Source: Saccopteryx bilineata
Lineage: Eukaryota > Chordata > Mammalia > Chiroptera > Emballonuridae
Direction of reading: 5' to 3'
NCBI RefSeq assembly: GCF_036850765.1
Contig: NC_089493.1
Coordinates: 127,912,239 to 127,976,238 of the forward strand
DNA length: 64,000 bases
Shown here: piece by piece, positions 12,330 through 23,735 of the stretch
How the letters are laid out: every line of letters starts with the position of its first letter
Position numbering within the stretch: the first letter of the stretch is position 1
Notes under the pieces: generated by a model
Database searches by the model: none
What the model saw: the letters and a program-made list of their open reading frames with translations, nothing else
Told to the model about the DNA's origin: nothing
Position numbers and translations under genes: made by a program

Positions 12330-13166
12330 CCTTCATATTTGAAGGATAGCTTTTATGGGTATAGTATTCGTGGCTGAAAGTTCCTCTCTTTCAGGACTTT
12401 AAATATTGGGGCCCACTCTCTTCTAGCTTGTAGAGTTTTTGTTGAGAAATCGAATGATAATCTAATGGGCCTTCCTTTATATGTTGTATTCTTCTTTTCT
12501 CTGGCTGCCTTGAGAATTTTTTCTTTGCCGTTGGTTTGTGCCAATTTCATTATGATGTGCCTTGGAGTTAGGTTTGTTGGGGTTAAGAAAACTCGGAGTT
12601 CTGTTTGCTTCTTGAATTAGAGGCTTTAGTTCTTTCCACAGGCTTGCGAAGTTCTCATCTATTATTTGTTTGAGTATGTTCTCCATTCCATTTTCTCTCC
12701 CTTCTCCCTCTGATATACCTATTATTCTTATGTTATTCTTTTTGATGGAGTCAGATAATTCCTGTAGGGCTATCTCATTTATTTAAATTTTGTGTCTCTT
12801 TCTTCTTCTCTCTGTTGTGCCTCAAATTGCTTGTCTTCTATTTCACTAATCCTACCTTCTATCTGGCCTGTTCTATTAGCTAAGCTTGTTACTTTGTTTT
12901 TCAGCTTGTAAATTGAGTTTTTCATCTCTGTTTAATTTGTTTTTATAGTTTCAATTTCCTTGGAAATATATTCTTTGTGTTCATTGAGTTGTTCTCTGAG
13001 CTCCCTAAATTGCCTTTCTGTGTTTTCTTGTATATCTCTGAGTATTTTTAGGATTTCTATTTTAAATTCTCTGTCGTTTAACTCCAAAGTTTCCAATATA
13101 TTAAATTTTTTCTCCATAGATTTTTCCTCATCTATCTGTTACCTCTCTTTTTTTTGTATCCATGAG
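12330..13166 (-). pseudogene. L1-B ORF1 (RNA-binding chaperone), broken
   Basis: ORF1 protein coats L1 RNA as a coiled-coil trimer. Minus-strand pieces: the coiled-coil start 12932-13117 (TLELNDREFKIEILK), a middle piece 12477-12686 (QIIDENFASLWKEL), and the conserved C-terminal domain 12353-12550 (KILKAAREKKN, FDFSTKTLQARREW). These lie in different frames, with stops between them, so the gene is dead. Its start region just precedes a SINE insertion. Confidence 0.88.
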
Positions 13167-13263
13167 ATTCGATTTTCTCTTCCTTAATGGCATCTGAGGG
13201 TGGTTTTGTTGATAGTATTAATGAGATTTAATAAAGAATAAAAAGTTAAAAAAATAAAAAATC

Positions 13264-13646
13264 GCCCTGGCCGGTTGGCTCAGCGGTAGAGCGTCGGCCT
13301 AGCGTGCAGAGGACCCGGGTTCGATTCCCGGCCAGGGCACACAGGAGAAGCACCCATTTGCTTCTCCACCCCTCCGCCACGCTTTCCTCTCTGTCTCTCT
13401 CTTCCCCTCCCGCAGCCAAGGCTCCATTGGAGTAAAGATGGCCTGGGCGCTGGGGATGGCTCTGTGGCCTCTGCCTCAGGCGCTAGAGTGGCTCTGGTCG
13501 CAACATGGCGATGCCCAGGATGGGCAGAGCATCACCCCCTGGTGGGCAGAGCGTCGCCCCATGGTGGGCGTGCCGGGTGGATCCCGGTCGGGCGCATGCG
13601 GGAGTCTGTCTGACTGTCTCTCCCTGTTTCCAGCTTCAGAAAAATG

Positions 13647-13669
<23 letters not shown>
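13264..13669 (+). mobile_element. Rhin-1-like SINE, full length
   Basis: Starts GCCCTGGCCGGTTGGCTCAG with clear A and B boxes (GGTTCGATTCC). The tRNA-like head is about 75 nt; a CACACAGGAGAAGC linker and a G/C-rich body ending TTTCCAGCTTCAG plus an A-rich tail follow. The flanking AAATAAAAAATCG on both sides is the likely target duplication. Inserted in L1-B just upstream of ORF1. Family name from memory. Confidence 0.92.
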
Positions 13670-13680
<11 letters not shown>

Positions 13681-13689
13681 CGAAAAGAG

Positions 13690-14560
13690 TTGTTTTTTTA
13701 AATTAATAATTAAATAAAGAAAAATAAAATAAAATAAAAATTTTTTAAAAAGGAAATTATTCCCCTCCTCCTTTTTTCCTCTCCTCTCCTCTCTCCTCTT
13801 TCTTGAGAAAATCTTGTGGTGAACTGTGAATTATATTGTACTAAATAGAACAAACAATGCCTGTAATGGAGGGCCTGAATTGGGGAGAAGTAATAAAGGG
13901 GGGAAAAAAAAAGAAAAAAGAAAAAAAGGGGGGGGTATGGACCCACAAAAAGCAAATAAGGAAAAAATTTGGGTCAAGAATAAAATGATTTGCTTTTAGG
14001 TGTTGGTTGACTAAGAGTTATGATGAGAGGAGTAAGAGGGAAATAGAAAAATGTGGGGGACAAATTAAAAAATTACTATTGTATTTAGTGGAACAAGAAC
14101 TAGATAAAATGGAGAATCAGGGATTGGAGCACTGCTAGTGAGTTAAAAAGGTGAAGTAAAAACCCCCCAAAATGCCACAAACATAAGTTTGAGTCCCAGA
14201 TAAGATAATTTGTTTGTTATTGAGGTTTGAATGAGAGGAGACATAAAGGAGAAAGGAAGAAACTAATATAGAGGCAGAAAAGAAAGAGAGAGAGAGAAAA
14301 AAAGAGGGAACCACTAAAAGAAGAAAAAAGAGGAGAGAGAGAGAGAGAGAGTTAAGGGTTTTGGAGTGCAACCCTCATAGAGAGAAAGGAAGAGGAAAGA
14401 AAAGATAATGGGAGATGTAACACTTATGGGTAGTGTAGTTCAAGGAGAGGAGAGAGTAAGACTGGCAGAGAGTTAAATGACCAAATTGAAGGAGGAAAAA
14501 AAAATCAAGAATGAAGATAAGAGAAACAAATGAACAAATATAATAAAATGGGATAGGTTA
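13690..14560. other. Strand-asymmetric purine-rich block of the L1-B 5'UTR
   Basis: The plus strand is strongly A/G-rich for about 870 bases, with runs such as AAAGAAAAAAGAAAAAAAGG and (GA)n near 14334-14350. L1 RNA from this element would read it as a pyrimidine tract. ORFs here are low complexity. Confidence 0.7.
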
Positions 14561-14989
14561 CAAAGTCTGCGGATTATTCTTGATTTTGAGAGGTCATCTT
14601 TTTGCTTTTTCTTTTCTCTCCCTCTTCCTGGTCGATGACTCTGTACCCCGGGTTCTGTCCCTTTGGCACGCTCAGGTAGAGGTTTGCAGTTGATAAGTCT
14701 CTATGGCGATGTCATGTATTGTGCTTCAGTCTCATTGACAGTCGAGGCTCATTAGCATTTATAGGCTCCGACAGTGAAAGAGTCTGTGTTCCTGGAGCCT
14801 CTCTCCTAGTCTTTCCTTCCTCAATTAGTAGCCTGATAATCCAGCTATGGGGTTGCTGCTGCCTCTGCCTGGATAGTAAGAGGCTCAAAGAGCTGGCAAC
14901 TCCCCACTCTATTCCCACTCAGCACAGTGCTCTGGTTAAGGCTCAGTCAGTCAGAGCTGCTAGCATAATCAGGCGGGGCTTCCACCCAC

Positions 14990-15600
14990 TCAAAGACCTC
15001 TGGCTCTGCCACTCTGTCCGGTAACACGGGCGGGCGCCCACTCCCGGGGTACTTGGAGGAAACTCTTGCTCATTATCTGTGCGCAGACCAGGATTTCAGG
15101 CCGACAGTTTCACACTTTGAGTGAAACCCCCACCCGCACGGAAAAGTTCCAGCGTTGGAATTGGCTCTCACTCCCTCCCCGTGCGTGGCTTTTTCAAGGC
15201 ACTGGGGCGGGCTGGAGGTTCCGCTTTCAGCCCACACAAAGGCCCCTGCCTCTGCCCCTTCATGGGATAACATGGGTGCCCACTCCCGAGGCACTCGGAG
15301 GAATCTCTTGCCTACTCTCTGTGCGCGCAGACCAGGATATCATGCCAGGCGCCTCACACTTTGAGTGAAACCCCTGCCCGCACGGAAAAGTTCCAGTGTT
15401 GGAATTGGCTCTCGCTCCCTCCCTGTGCACGGCTTTTTCAGGGTGCTGGGGCTTTCCGGAGATTCTGCTTTCAGCCCACACAAAGGCCTCTCACTCTGCC
15501 TCTCTATGGGATAACACGGGTGCCCACTCCCGGGGATTTTGAAGGAATCTCTCGCCCACTATCTGCGCGTGCCAACCAGGAGATCGGGGAAAATGGCTGC
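14990..15600 (-). repeat. 243-bp tandem units in the L1-B 5'UTR
   Basis: The phrase CACTCCCG(A/G)GG recurs at 15039, 15281 and 15525, spacings of 242 and 244. Between these points the full unit repeats, including GTGAAACCCC, GCACGGAAAAGTTCCAG, TTGGAATTGGCTCTC and TTTCAGCCCACACAAAGGCC. A partial unit precedes 15039 and another follows 15525. The block is G/C- and CpG-rich compared with its surroundings. The arrangement resembles the promoter monomers of rodent L1s, but promoter function is inference. Confidence 0.85.
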
Positions 15601-16237
15601 CCCACTTGTCTTTCTTTGTCTGGGTTTGGCGAGAATGTTAGCTTGTATTGCCTGGGTTGCCACAGGCACAGTTTTTCCTCGGCTTGGATCTCCATGCCAC
15701 AGCCTGGTTCGGCCGTTTGTGCTGTGGCCTGGATCTATTCACCCCTTTTGCCCGCCTTAGTTTCTATACTCTCAGTTCCCAGTGAAAGCAGCCCTATTTA
15801 GGTTAGTGAGGAAGGCAGAGCATTTCTTATTCCCTATTTCCTTCAGGGTTTGATTATATATTTAGCCAATTTTTCGCTCAACCATACCTTCGGGTGTATT
15901 GCGAAACATCTGGAGGCTCCAAGGATAGGTTTTTCTGTTTCTGGTTGAAGATCTTGTTGAGTTTTGGGGGAGATTTATTGGTGTCGCTTCCTACTGTGCC
16001 ATTACTCTGACGTCCTATTTTTTTTTTTATTAAAGATTTGTCTGCAAGCCTGATGTAGCCATCAAAAGAGCCACATCTGGCTCATGAGCCATAGGTTCCC
16101 AACACCTGCTGTAAGTCATGATCCTAGGGATGTTTTAATAATTGAACCAAAAGAGTGGATGTGATGTGGAGGATGTAAGTGTAATTAATGCCAATGAACT
16201 GTGTGCTCATAAACAGTAAAGAAGAGATGTTGTAGAT

Positions 16238-16534
16238 CAGTGGTCCCCAACCCCCAGGCCACGGACCGGTACCAGTCCGTGGGCCATTTGGTACCAGTCT
16301 GCAGAGAAAGAATAAATAACTTACATTATTTCCATTTTATTTATATTTAAGTCTGAACGATGTTCTATTTTTTAAAAATGACCAGATTCCCTCTGTTATA
16401 TCCATCTAAGACTCATTCTTGACCCTTGTCTTGGTCATGTGATACATTTATCTTTCCCACCCTAAAGGCCAGTCCATGAAAATATTTTCTGACATTAAAC
16501 CAGTCCCTGGCCCCAAAAAGGTTGGGGACTACTG
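16238..16534. mobile_element. Nonautonomous hAT transposon, second copy
   Basis: Same family and length as 5260-5556: CAGTGGTCCCCAAC left end and GTTGGGGACTACTG right end. Flanked by TTGTAGAT (16230-16237) and TTGTAGGT (16535-16542), a 7 of 8 match. Confidence 0.92.
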
Positions 16535-16614
16535 TTGTAGGTGGTCTATTTTTATCACCATTTAAAGAAAAAATCAACTCAGAACTTGCATCTATGGAAG
16601 AAGGTCATCTACAG

Positions 16615-16949
16615 CAGGGGTACCCAAACTATGGCCTGCGGGCAGCATGTGGCCCCCTGAGGCCATTTATCTGGCCCCTGCCACACTTCTGGAAGGGGCA
16701 CCTCTTTCACTGGTGGTCAGTGAGAGGAGCATAGTTCCCATTGAAATACTGGTCAGTTTGTTGATTTAAATTTACTTGTTCTTTATTTTAAATATTGTAT
16801 TTGTTCCCGTTTTGTTTTTTTATTTTAAAATAAGATATATGCAGTGTGCATAGGGATTTGTTCATAGTAGTTTTTTTTATAGTCCGGCCCTCCAATGGTC
16901 TGAGGGGACAGTGAACTGGCCCCCTGTGTAAAAAGTTTGGGGACCCCTG
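16615..16949. mobile_element. Nonautonomous hAT transposon, a different family
   Basis: Ends CAGGGGTACCCAAAC and GTTTGGGGACCCCTG are nearly perfect inverted repeats. The 8-bp duplication ATCTACAG is exact (16607-16614 and 16950-16957). Subterminal GGCCTGCGGGCAGCATGTGG marks a family distinct from the 5260 and 7356 copies. No coding capacity. Confidence 0.93.
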
Positions 16950-16957
16950 ATCTACAG

Positions 16958-19458
16958 TGTGAAAAGCCAGAGTTCAGCAATATGGTCTATTTTCTTCCTC
17001 TCAAGGAGAATGGAAATTGTCAATGACAGTAGGCGTATGTGCTGTAATTCAAAAGGCAAGGGAGAGCTATTTGACATTTAAAGAAATAGCCTACCCACCT
17101 TGCCTTTCACAGCATTTTTCACTATGGATTAACATGTAACTTTTGAGTTGGATTAATTCTTGAATCATTTACTACTTTGGTGGTGGTGGTGATATGAGAT
17201 GGTATTGGATTGGGGGGCAGAGTCAGTGGGGGATAAAGAAAGAAGGGACTGACCGAACCCCAAGGCCCTGGCTGGGAAACTCAGTCAGTTAGAGCATCAT
17301 CCCAACATGCCAAGATTGCAGGTTCCATCTCCTGTTCAGGGCACCAAAGAAACTGGTTGGTTAATGACACTGTGCATGGGTATTATTCTCAGTATTTTCT
17401 TATTTGTTTTTCCCAAACACTACCAAAAAGTAACTTGTGTGGAATTAAACAAAGATCACCCACACAGAGAACAAGAACTCCTTATGGACTGTAATACTAG
17501 GTAGTAGGCTGCCACCCTGCCCTACCCGACTTGTCCCGCCCCACCCCACTGCTTGCATTTGGCAGAGACTGAAATAGAAGGCAGTGGCAAGAGTGGAAAG
17601 ACTTATGGTGGCCAAACAGGAAGGTCCCTACAAATTAGAGCTGGGTGGCATGGCCTGGGGCAGTAAGAGGTGAGCAGGCTGACTGAAAAGGGATGTGGGG
17701 CATATTCCATGAGGTGGAATATGTTTGCTTTCCCCTGTTGGGCCCAGTTGGAGGGAGTCAGGACAGGAAATTCTCAGTTGGAGGCAAAAAAACTGATAAA
17801 AAATGAGAGGCTGACAGGTCAGTCTTGACTTTTTGGGACTAGCCTGTTGCTTCCAGAAGTATATACGGTTTGGGGTTTCCAGCCAGGAACCTCTGTCTCC
17901 ACTTCAGGCCACCAAATACCTCTCCAGGTTGGGGAAAGCTTATACATATAACAACAACAACAAAGTGATCATTACAGAAAGCATAATGGTTAATCACACA
18001 TTTACATTTTTATGTGTTATTTATAAATGATAATGTATGTAAATAAAAACAATGACCACTGCCATTATGACTACTTACCATGCACCTTTAGACTGCCTGT
18101 CCCTGCCCACTGTAAGTTGCCACTCCACTCTCAGGTCATTTCCTACACCCTTCCCCTGCTAATGTCTGTCCTTAACGTCCTCTCCCATTGTCAACCTGCC
18201 ATCTGGTTGACCTCTTTTCTTTGGAGGGTATAAAAGCAGCCACCTAGCAGAAGGGATTAAGCAGTAACCACGTGGAGATGCCTGGCTGTCAGCTCAGGAA
18301 CCTGGCCTCCTTTCAATCCATGGCAGTGAAAGGGGGCTTTGAAAATATATCCCCCCCCCCTCACTTACTGCCTTTCTTTTATGTCCAGACACCCCTGGGA
18401 GAGAGACAGTTTCCAGATCAAGAACAAACTCCTTTTGTGCTGATGAAGAGCCACTAGGTAAACTTTTAAAAATTTTACTCTGGGTGGGAAAGTGAGCAGT
18501 CCCAGGAAAATTTAGAAATTTCCTGGAAGTGAGGCACATCCCTCCTGCCTGTCTTTCCAGCATCATCTTTGGTCAAGAGGTACCCTTTGTGGGCAGAGAA
18601 ATGATTGGGTTTGCTTTCTTTCATCATCTCTACCAGGAAATAATGCTAAACAATAAATGTGGAATAGAAATGGTGGTAATTGCAACAATGATGATAGTAT
18701 TTCTCTGTTTTTTATAGACAAAATATATAAATTTATAATGTTGTGATAAGATTGCATGGTAACAAGAACTGACCAGACTTTGTGGGGCAACTGTCTTACA
18801 TATTGTACACAAGTGATGTAGTTCTGTGTACCAACTATACATAAAAATAAATAGTTAACACTTACCTCCTGTCCTTACCCACCCCTTCTACAGATTCTCT
18901 GGCCCACCCCCATCGCACCCCACAGTGTCCCCTCCCTCAACCATGTGTCACCTACAAATAGTTGTAGAAAAGTCAACATGTTAGCTGGGTGGCAAAGTAC
19001 AGGACTGGTAGGCTGGTCAAACTGGGAGCCTATACTGTGCGTCTAAGTCCTGGACAGTTAGGGAGGAGTTGCTGTCAACTGGTAGACCATCACGACTGGC
19101 AAACCATCCTGGGTGTGCACCATGGACTACAAGCTGACCAGAATGTGAAACAGAAGCAGTGGAGGGGGAAAGGGCATATGGGTTCAAAGCTAGTATTGGA
19201 CTTCTGGTCATGCACTGGCACTGAAGTGGGCCTGTGGCACCCCTGGGAAGGGGGTATAATCCCGGCTTATTGGTGCTGCCCCACATCCTGTCCCTTGTCC
19301 CAGTCGTTTCTTAAAGCCCCAGCAGAGTCAAAGAAGAGGAGGAAGTCAAGCAGTCAAAGGGCAGTAGACGACAAAGGACATGTGAGGACTGTCGCTGCCG
19401 CCCCCTATATTTTCTCACCTTGCTGCATTGCGTGGGTGGTGGCAGGAAAGGATGGAAA
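16958..19458. other. Unassigned stretch with one SINE relic
   Basis: A decayed SINE head and middle lie at about 17264-17345 (GCCCTGGCTGGG, then GCAGGTTCCATCTCC as the B box). Apart from that I see only unique-looking sequence, a C-run near 18348 and no splice-bounded ORF. The 440 bases before 19459 could be ribosomal DNA downstream of 28S, but I cannot recognise it. Confidence 0.5.
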
Positions 19459-19669
19459 GACAAACCTTTGTGTCCAGGGTGGTCTCTAGTAGATGGCAGC
19501 GAGGGAGCTACACTGCTACTTAGGGAACTCCAGCCCAGGTGCAGGTCATCTAGGATTGGTTTAGCACCATGTTCCCAAGAACATGCCTTGCATGATGGAC
19601 GAGGGGGTGGCCCCTTTTCTGGCCATACCCATTTCCCAGGGAAAATGGCTGGTCCCACCTGATGGTCTT

Positions 19670-19888
19670 TTTTTTAATTTAGAAATTAAATTTAATGGGT
19701 TGACATTGATCAATAACAGTACATAGGTTCCAGGTAAACATTTCTATAGCATTTGATCAGGTGATTTGTGGTGTGTGCCCATCACCCAAAGTCAAATCAT
19801 TTGTCATCACTGTATATTTGTCCCTCTTCATTCCTCTCCCTCATACACCTCCCTCTGGTAACCATTTCACCTTTATCTATGCTTACAG
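19670..19888 (-). mobile_element. LINE-1 3'-end fragment inside the 28S copy
   Basis: Antisense L1 tail: poly(T), then TTAATGGGTTGACATTGATC and the CCCATCACCCAAAGTCA phrase seen at 7700 and 52190. It is 5'-truncated to about 220 bp and flanked by GATGGTCTT at 19661 and 19889. It therefore inserted after the rRNA copy existed. Confidence 0.85.
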
Positions 19889-20862
19889 GATGGTCTTAGT
19901 GCAAAGGGAGCACACCAAGCCACAGGTGAGGAATGTGCCCAGTGGCCTGCTCTCAGGGGTGATGGAGGCAGGTAATCTTAGGCCAACTGAGGCTCCATAG
20001 CACTGCCCTATAGTTCTGCCTGGGCAGAATTCTGACTTAGAGGAGTTCAGTCATAATCCCACAGATGGCAGCTTCACCCCACTGGTGCCTCAGCCAAGCA
20101 CATGCCCCAAATATTTAAACCTACAGTTTCTCTCATACTGACCAGGATTACCATGGCAACACCACATCATCAGTAGGGTAAAACTAACCTGTCTCAATGC
20201 AGCTCACTGTCCCTATTAGTGGTTGAACAATCTAACACTTGTGAATTCTGCTTCATAATAACGGGAAGAGCCAACATCAAAGGATCAAAAAGCAACATTT
20301 GCTATGAATGTTTGGCAGCCACAAACCAGTTACCCCTGTGGTAACCCTTCTGACACCTCTAGCTTAAAACCCAAAAGGTCAGCGAATAATGAGGCCGAAC
20401 TTTCATCATAGTCTTTATTTGTACTGACGATCAAAATCAAGTGAGTTTTTGCCCTGCTGCTCCACCAGAGATTTCTGTCCTCCCTGAGCTCACCTTCGCA
20501 CACCTGCATTACCATTTGACAAGTGTTCCACCCCAGTCAAACCTGGGACTGTTCCTCAAGCCCTGCCCCCACTATGTATGCCTCACAGGGTCAGTGGGAA
20601 AACAATAAGAGTAATGGTATTTCACTGGTGGCCCCCAAGACTTCAGACACCAACTCACCCCCTTACAAGGACAGGAGGGCACCAAGGGACTCCTACTTAT
20701 TCTATAGCCCTCATGTTTCTTTTTCCTGACAGACTGGAGTCAACCTCAACAGAATCCTTCCAGGTTGATTCAGCCAAGCCCATCCCCTTGACTGTGGTTT
20801 CCACTAAATGGTAGGTATGGAGAGTGGGAATCACACTCATCCATTCATGCATGTCATTAATT

Positions 20863-20906
<44 letters not shown>

Positions 20907-22573
20907 TGCTGTTTACCCATGCTTCATTGGATTTCTTCATTTAGACATTCAGAGCACTGGACAGAAGACTCACTATGGGTTTTTGCAATGCTTTGTTTTA
21001 AATAAAAGTAGGATTCCCCTGGTTTGATTAGTTCTAAGTTGAATGCTAGACGCCAGCCAAGGCATTGCATAGAACCTCAGTCCAAGATAGGACCCTGCAG
21101 CATTGGGGAGACCAGCATGCTGGACCTCTGCAGCAGCAAGAAAGGTGAGGGCAGCGGGGGAGGATGAGGAAGGATACCTCCCTGGGGCCATGATGCCTGC
21201 CACAGCAGGGTGACCCACAGGAAGGGGCCTGCTCATGGCCAGAATCCACACTGCTGCAAGCCCACAGGAACCTACAGAGATTTCACTCCCGCAGCGGCCC
21301 CGCTTTCCTCCCCCACCCCCTGCATTGTCCTCCCACCACTGAACTCCAGGAAGACCAGAGGTGGTGGGGAGGGTGGAAGCTGCATGAGTTGGGTGGAGAA
21401 GGGCAGGGGTGCCCAAGATGTATGTGCGGGGTGCAGCAGCACCTCCTCAAGCCATGCTAGAGCTCAGCCCCACTTCACACCTGAGCCAGGCCCACCCAGC
21501 CCTTAGAGCCAGTTCTTATCCCAAAATTTCAGATCTGGCTTGCCAACTTCCCTTACCTACATTTTCCCAACATGCCAGAGGTTACTCACCTTGGAGGCTT
21601 GCTGTGGATATTGATACAGACCCATGTGAGATTTACACCCTCTACTCTAGATCTTCAAGGGCCTGTGAGAGCTCCTTAGATACCGCCAGAACTGTGATGC
21701 TTTCTAAGGCACAGGGCCCTCTCTCAAGGCAAATCCATTCCAGGGCACCCCGCTTTGCACAAAGAAAGAGAACTCTCCCCAGGGCTCCCAGCTTCTCCAG
21801 AATCAATTGCATTCCTGCATCAGACCCCTCAAGGTGTCCATTTCTGATACCCCAGATTCAGGGATCTGAACCTGACTCTCTTTCAACTCGCTGAGGTCAA
21901 CTGAGGCCATCACCTGTCCCTTTGGATCAGTGCTCGCCTACCTCTCAGAACTGACTGACTCATGTTTAATTGTTGTTCACATGGAACCCTTTCTCACTTA
22001 GCCTCTAAGGTTCTCATTTGAATATTTGCTAATACCACCAAGATCTGCACCTGTGACAGCTCCACCCAGGCCTGTGCCCTAGGCTTCAAGGCTTACTACA
22101 GTGGCCCTGTTACTTGTGGAAGGGTATCATCTCTGAGGTGAGAGGCACATGGGGAAGGGGGAACCTGTTTTCCACAGACTGGCACTCTGCTCCCCATCCT
22201 CATCTTTCTGGGTAGTGTCATCTGCCATTCACATCCTGGACTGCCTGCAGCAGCTGTGTATGGGCCCCATGCTCCAGTGCCATCCATTTTCAGGGCTAGT
22301 TGATTCGGCAGATGAGTTGTTACACACTCCTTAGTGGATTCGGACCTCCATGGTCACCATCATACTGTTTATATCAGTCAACACATTTTCTGGGGTCTGA
22401 TGAATGTCAGCACTGGGCGCCTTAACCTGGCATTCAGTTCATCCCACAGCACTAGTTCTGCTTACCAAAAGTGGCCCACTAGGTACTTGCATTCCACACC
22501 TGGCTTCACTCCAGGAAGTGGGCTTCTTAACCATTTAAAGTTTGAGAATAGGTTGAGATTGTTTCAGCCCCAA

Positions 22574-22667
22574 GACCTTTAGTCACTTACTTTACTTAAA
22601 AACTGCTTGGTTATACAAGTGACCTTTAGTCACTTACTTTACTTAAAAACTGCTTGGTTATACAAGT
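22574..22667. repeat. Perfect 47-bp tandem duplication
   Basis: The 47 bases at 22574-22620 (starting GACCTTTAGTCACTTAC, ending TTATACAAGT) are repeated without change at 22621-22667. They lie inside the 28S pseudogene. Identity of the copies in an otherwise decayed region implies a recent slip or an assembly error. Confidence 0.95.
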
Positions 22668-23432
22668 GAGAGTTATACTACCTATCCTGAGGGAAACTTC
22701 AAAGGGAAACAGGTACATGATGGTTTGATTCATCTTTTGCCCCTATACCTAGGTTGGATGACTGATTTTCAGATCAGGACTGCTACAAACCTCAACCAGG
22801 GTTTCCTCTGGCTTTGCCCTGCCCAGGCCTAGGTCACCATCTTTCCTGCCCTAACATGCACTTGTGCTCCACCTCCACGGGCAGTGAGTGAGATGGCCAG
22901 GGATGCACCCTGGGCAGACTGGAGAGGCCTCCAGAACCTACGTCGGTGGTGTAGGTTGTGAGCACAATTGCCTTCACCTTCATTGTGCCTTAGAAGCTTT
23001 TTTGCCAGCCCCTGCCTCGATCACATGTTAGACTCCTCAGTCCCTGTTTGGTAGCTGACATTGCTGCTGACCCTGTATGCTCTCTTTGCTGTGCTTTGTA
23101 ATGGCCTGGCACCTGGAATCCACACCTTCCTTCTGCCCTATGGTGCCACTGCTCTGGGCACAATGGGGACAGTCCACCCGGACCCCACACATCCTACCAC
23201 ACCCCAAACTGCAAGCATGGCTCACATACAAAAACCTATTAATATAATTTACTGTGTTAATAGAATGAAGGAGGGAAAGCACATGACTATCTAAAGAAAT
23301 ACAGAAAGATCATTTGACAAACTCCCACACCTTTTTGTGATAAAAACACTCAACAAAGTAGGACTAAAAAAGAATTTCTTCAACATGACAACAGGCATTT
23401 ACCAAAAACCAACAGCTAAAATCATACTCAAG

Positions 23433-23735
23433 CCTGACCAATGGTGGCACAGTGGATAGACCATTGACCTGTGACACTGAGGTCCCAGGTTTGGAATCCT
23501 AAGGTCTCAGTCTTGAGTGCAAGCTCACACGGCTTGAACATGGGATCATCAATATGATCCCATGGTCACTGGCTTGAGCAAGGGATCACTGGCTCAGCTG
23601 GAGCCACTTCTCCACCCCATCTAGGAATGTATGAGAAGCAATCAATGAACAACTAAAGTGACACAAGTACGAGTTGATGCTTCTCATCTCTCTCCCTTTC
23701 TGTCTGTCTCTCTCTCACTAAAAATAAAAATAAAA
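23433..23735 (+). mobile_element. tRNA-headed SINE (GCCTGACCA type), diverged
   Basis: Starts GCCTGACCAATGGTGGCACAG, has a damaged B box (GGTTTGGAATCC), a duplicated-looking CACTGGCTTGAGC section and ends in a CT-rich block and A-rich tail. It interrupts the old L1 after AATCATACTCAA. Target duplication not cleanly seen. Confidence 0.8.

Larger units (their letters stand above)
7590..16016 (-). mobile_element. Near full-length LINE-1 (L1-B) with a long 5'UTR
   Basis: Minus-strand L1: poly(A) end near 7590, short 3'UTR, ORF2 7833-11868, ORF1 about 12330-13166, then roughly 2.4 kb of 5'UTR up to about 16016 once a 405-bp SINE is subtracted. The 5'UTR contains a purine-rich block on the plus strand and 243-bp tandem units. 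Both ORFs are broken. A short SINE interrupts the endonuclease region and a Rhin-1-like SINE lies just upstream of ORF1. It is inserted inside a hAT, so it is younger than that hAT. Confidence 0.88.
7356..16108. mobile_element. Small hAT transposon split by an L1
   Basis: The left arm 7356-7589 begins CAGGGGTCGGGAAAC. The right arm 16017-16108 ends GTTCCCAACACCTG. Everything between is a minus-strand L1. The arms align end to end with the uninterrupted copy at 38603-39381, including the GAGAGCCA motif and the ATTAAAGATTT turn. Flanking 8-mers are CTCTAAAC (7348-7355) and CTGTAAGT (16109-16116), 5 of 8 matching, as expected for an old insertion. The element is nonautonomous. Confidence 0.85.
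19459..23215 (-). pseudogene. 28S ribosomal RNA pseudogene
   Basis: The minus strand carries about 3.5 kb of the large-subunit rRNA in order, running from its 3' terminus (right after GACAAACCTTTGTGTC at 19459) to the first third of the gene near 23215. Clear landmarks on the plus strand include CATAATCCCACAGATGG (20055), CCACAAACCAGTTACCCCTG (20322), AGGCATTTGGCTACCTTAAG (20870), CTTCCCTTACCTACATTTTC (21546), GAATATTTGCTAATACCACC (22020), CCATCCATTTTCAGGGCTAG (22281) and CTATCCTGAGGGAAACTTC (22682). Nearly all CpGs of the G/C-rich gene appear as TG or CA, the mark of long methylated decay. Expansion segments are shortened. An L1 fragment (19670) and a 47-bp duplication (22574) interrupt it. 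It is not a working rRNA gene. There is no poly(A) at the 3' side, so a DNA-level copy is possible. Confidence 0.93.

Noticed and set aside
13264..13338. A tRNA gene
   Set aside because: It is the head of a 400-bp SINE with an A-rich tail and target duplication, repeated several times in the window; the anticodon arm does not form.
18225..18245. Promoter with TATAAAAG box
   Set aside because: Isolated motif with no downstream exon or conserved start.
19420..23294. Many ORFs of 60-160 codons
   Set aside because: They overlap the 28S rRNA pseudogene on both strands and have no protein homology that I recognise.
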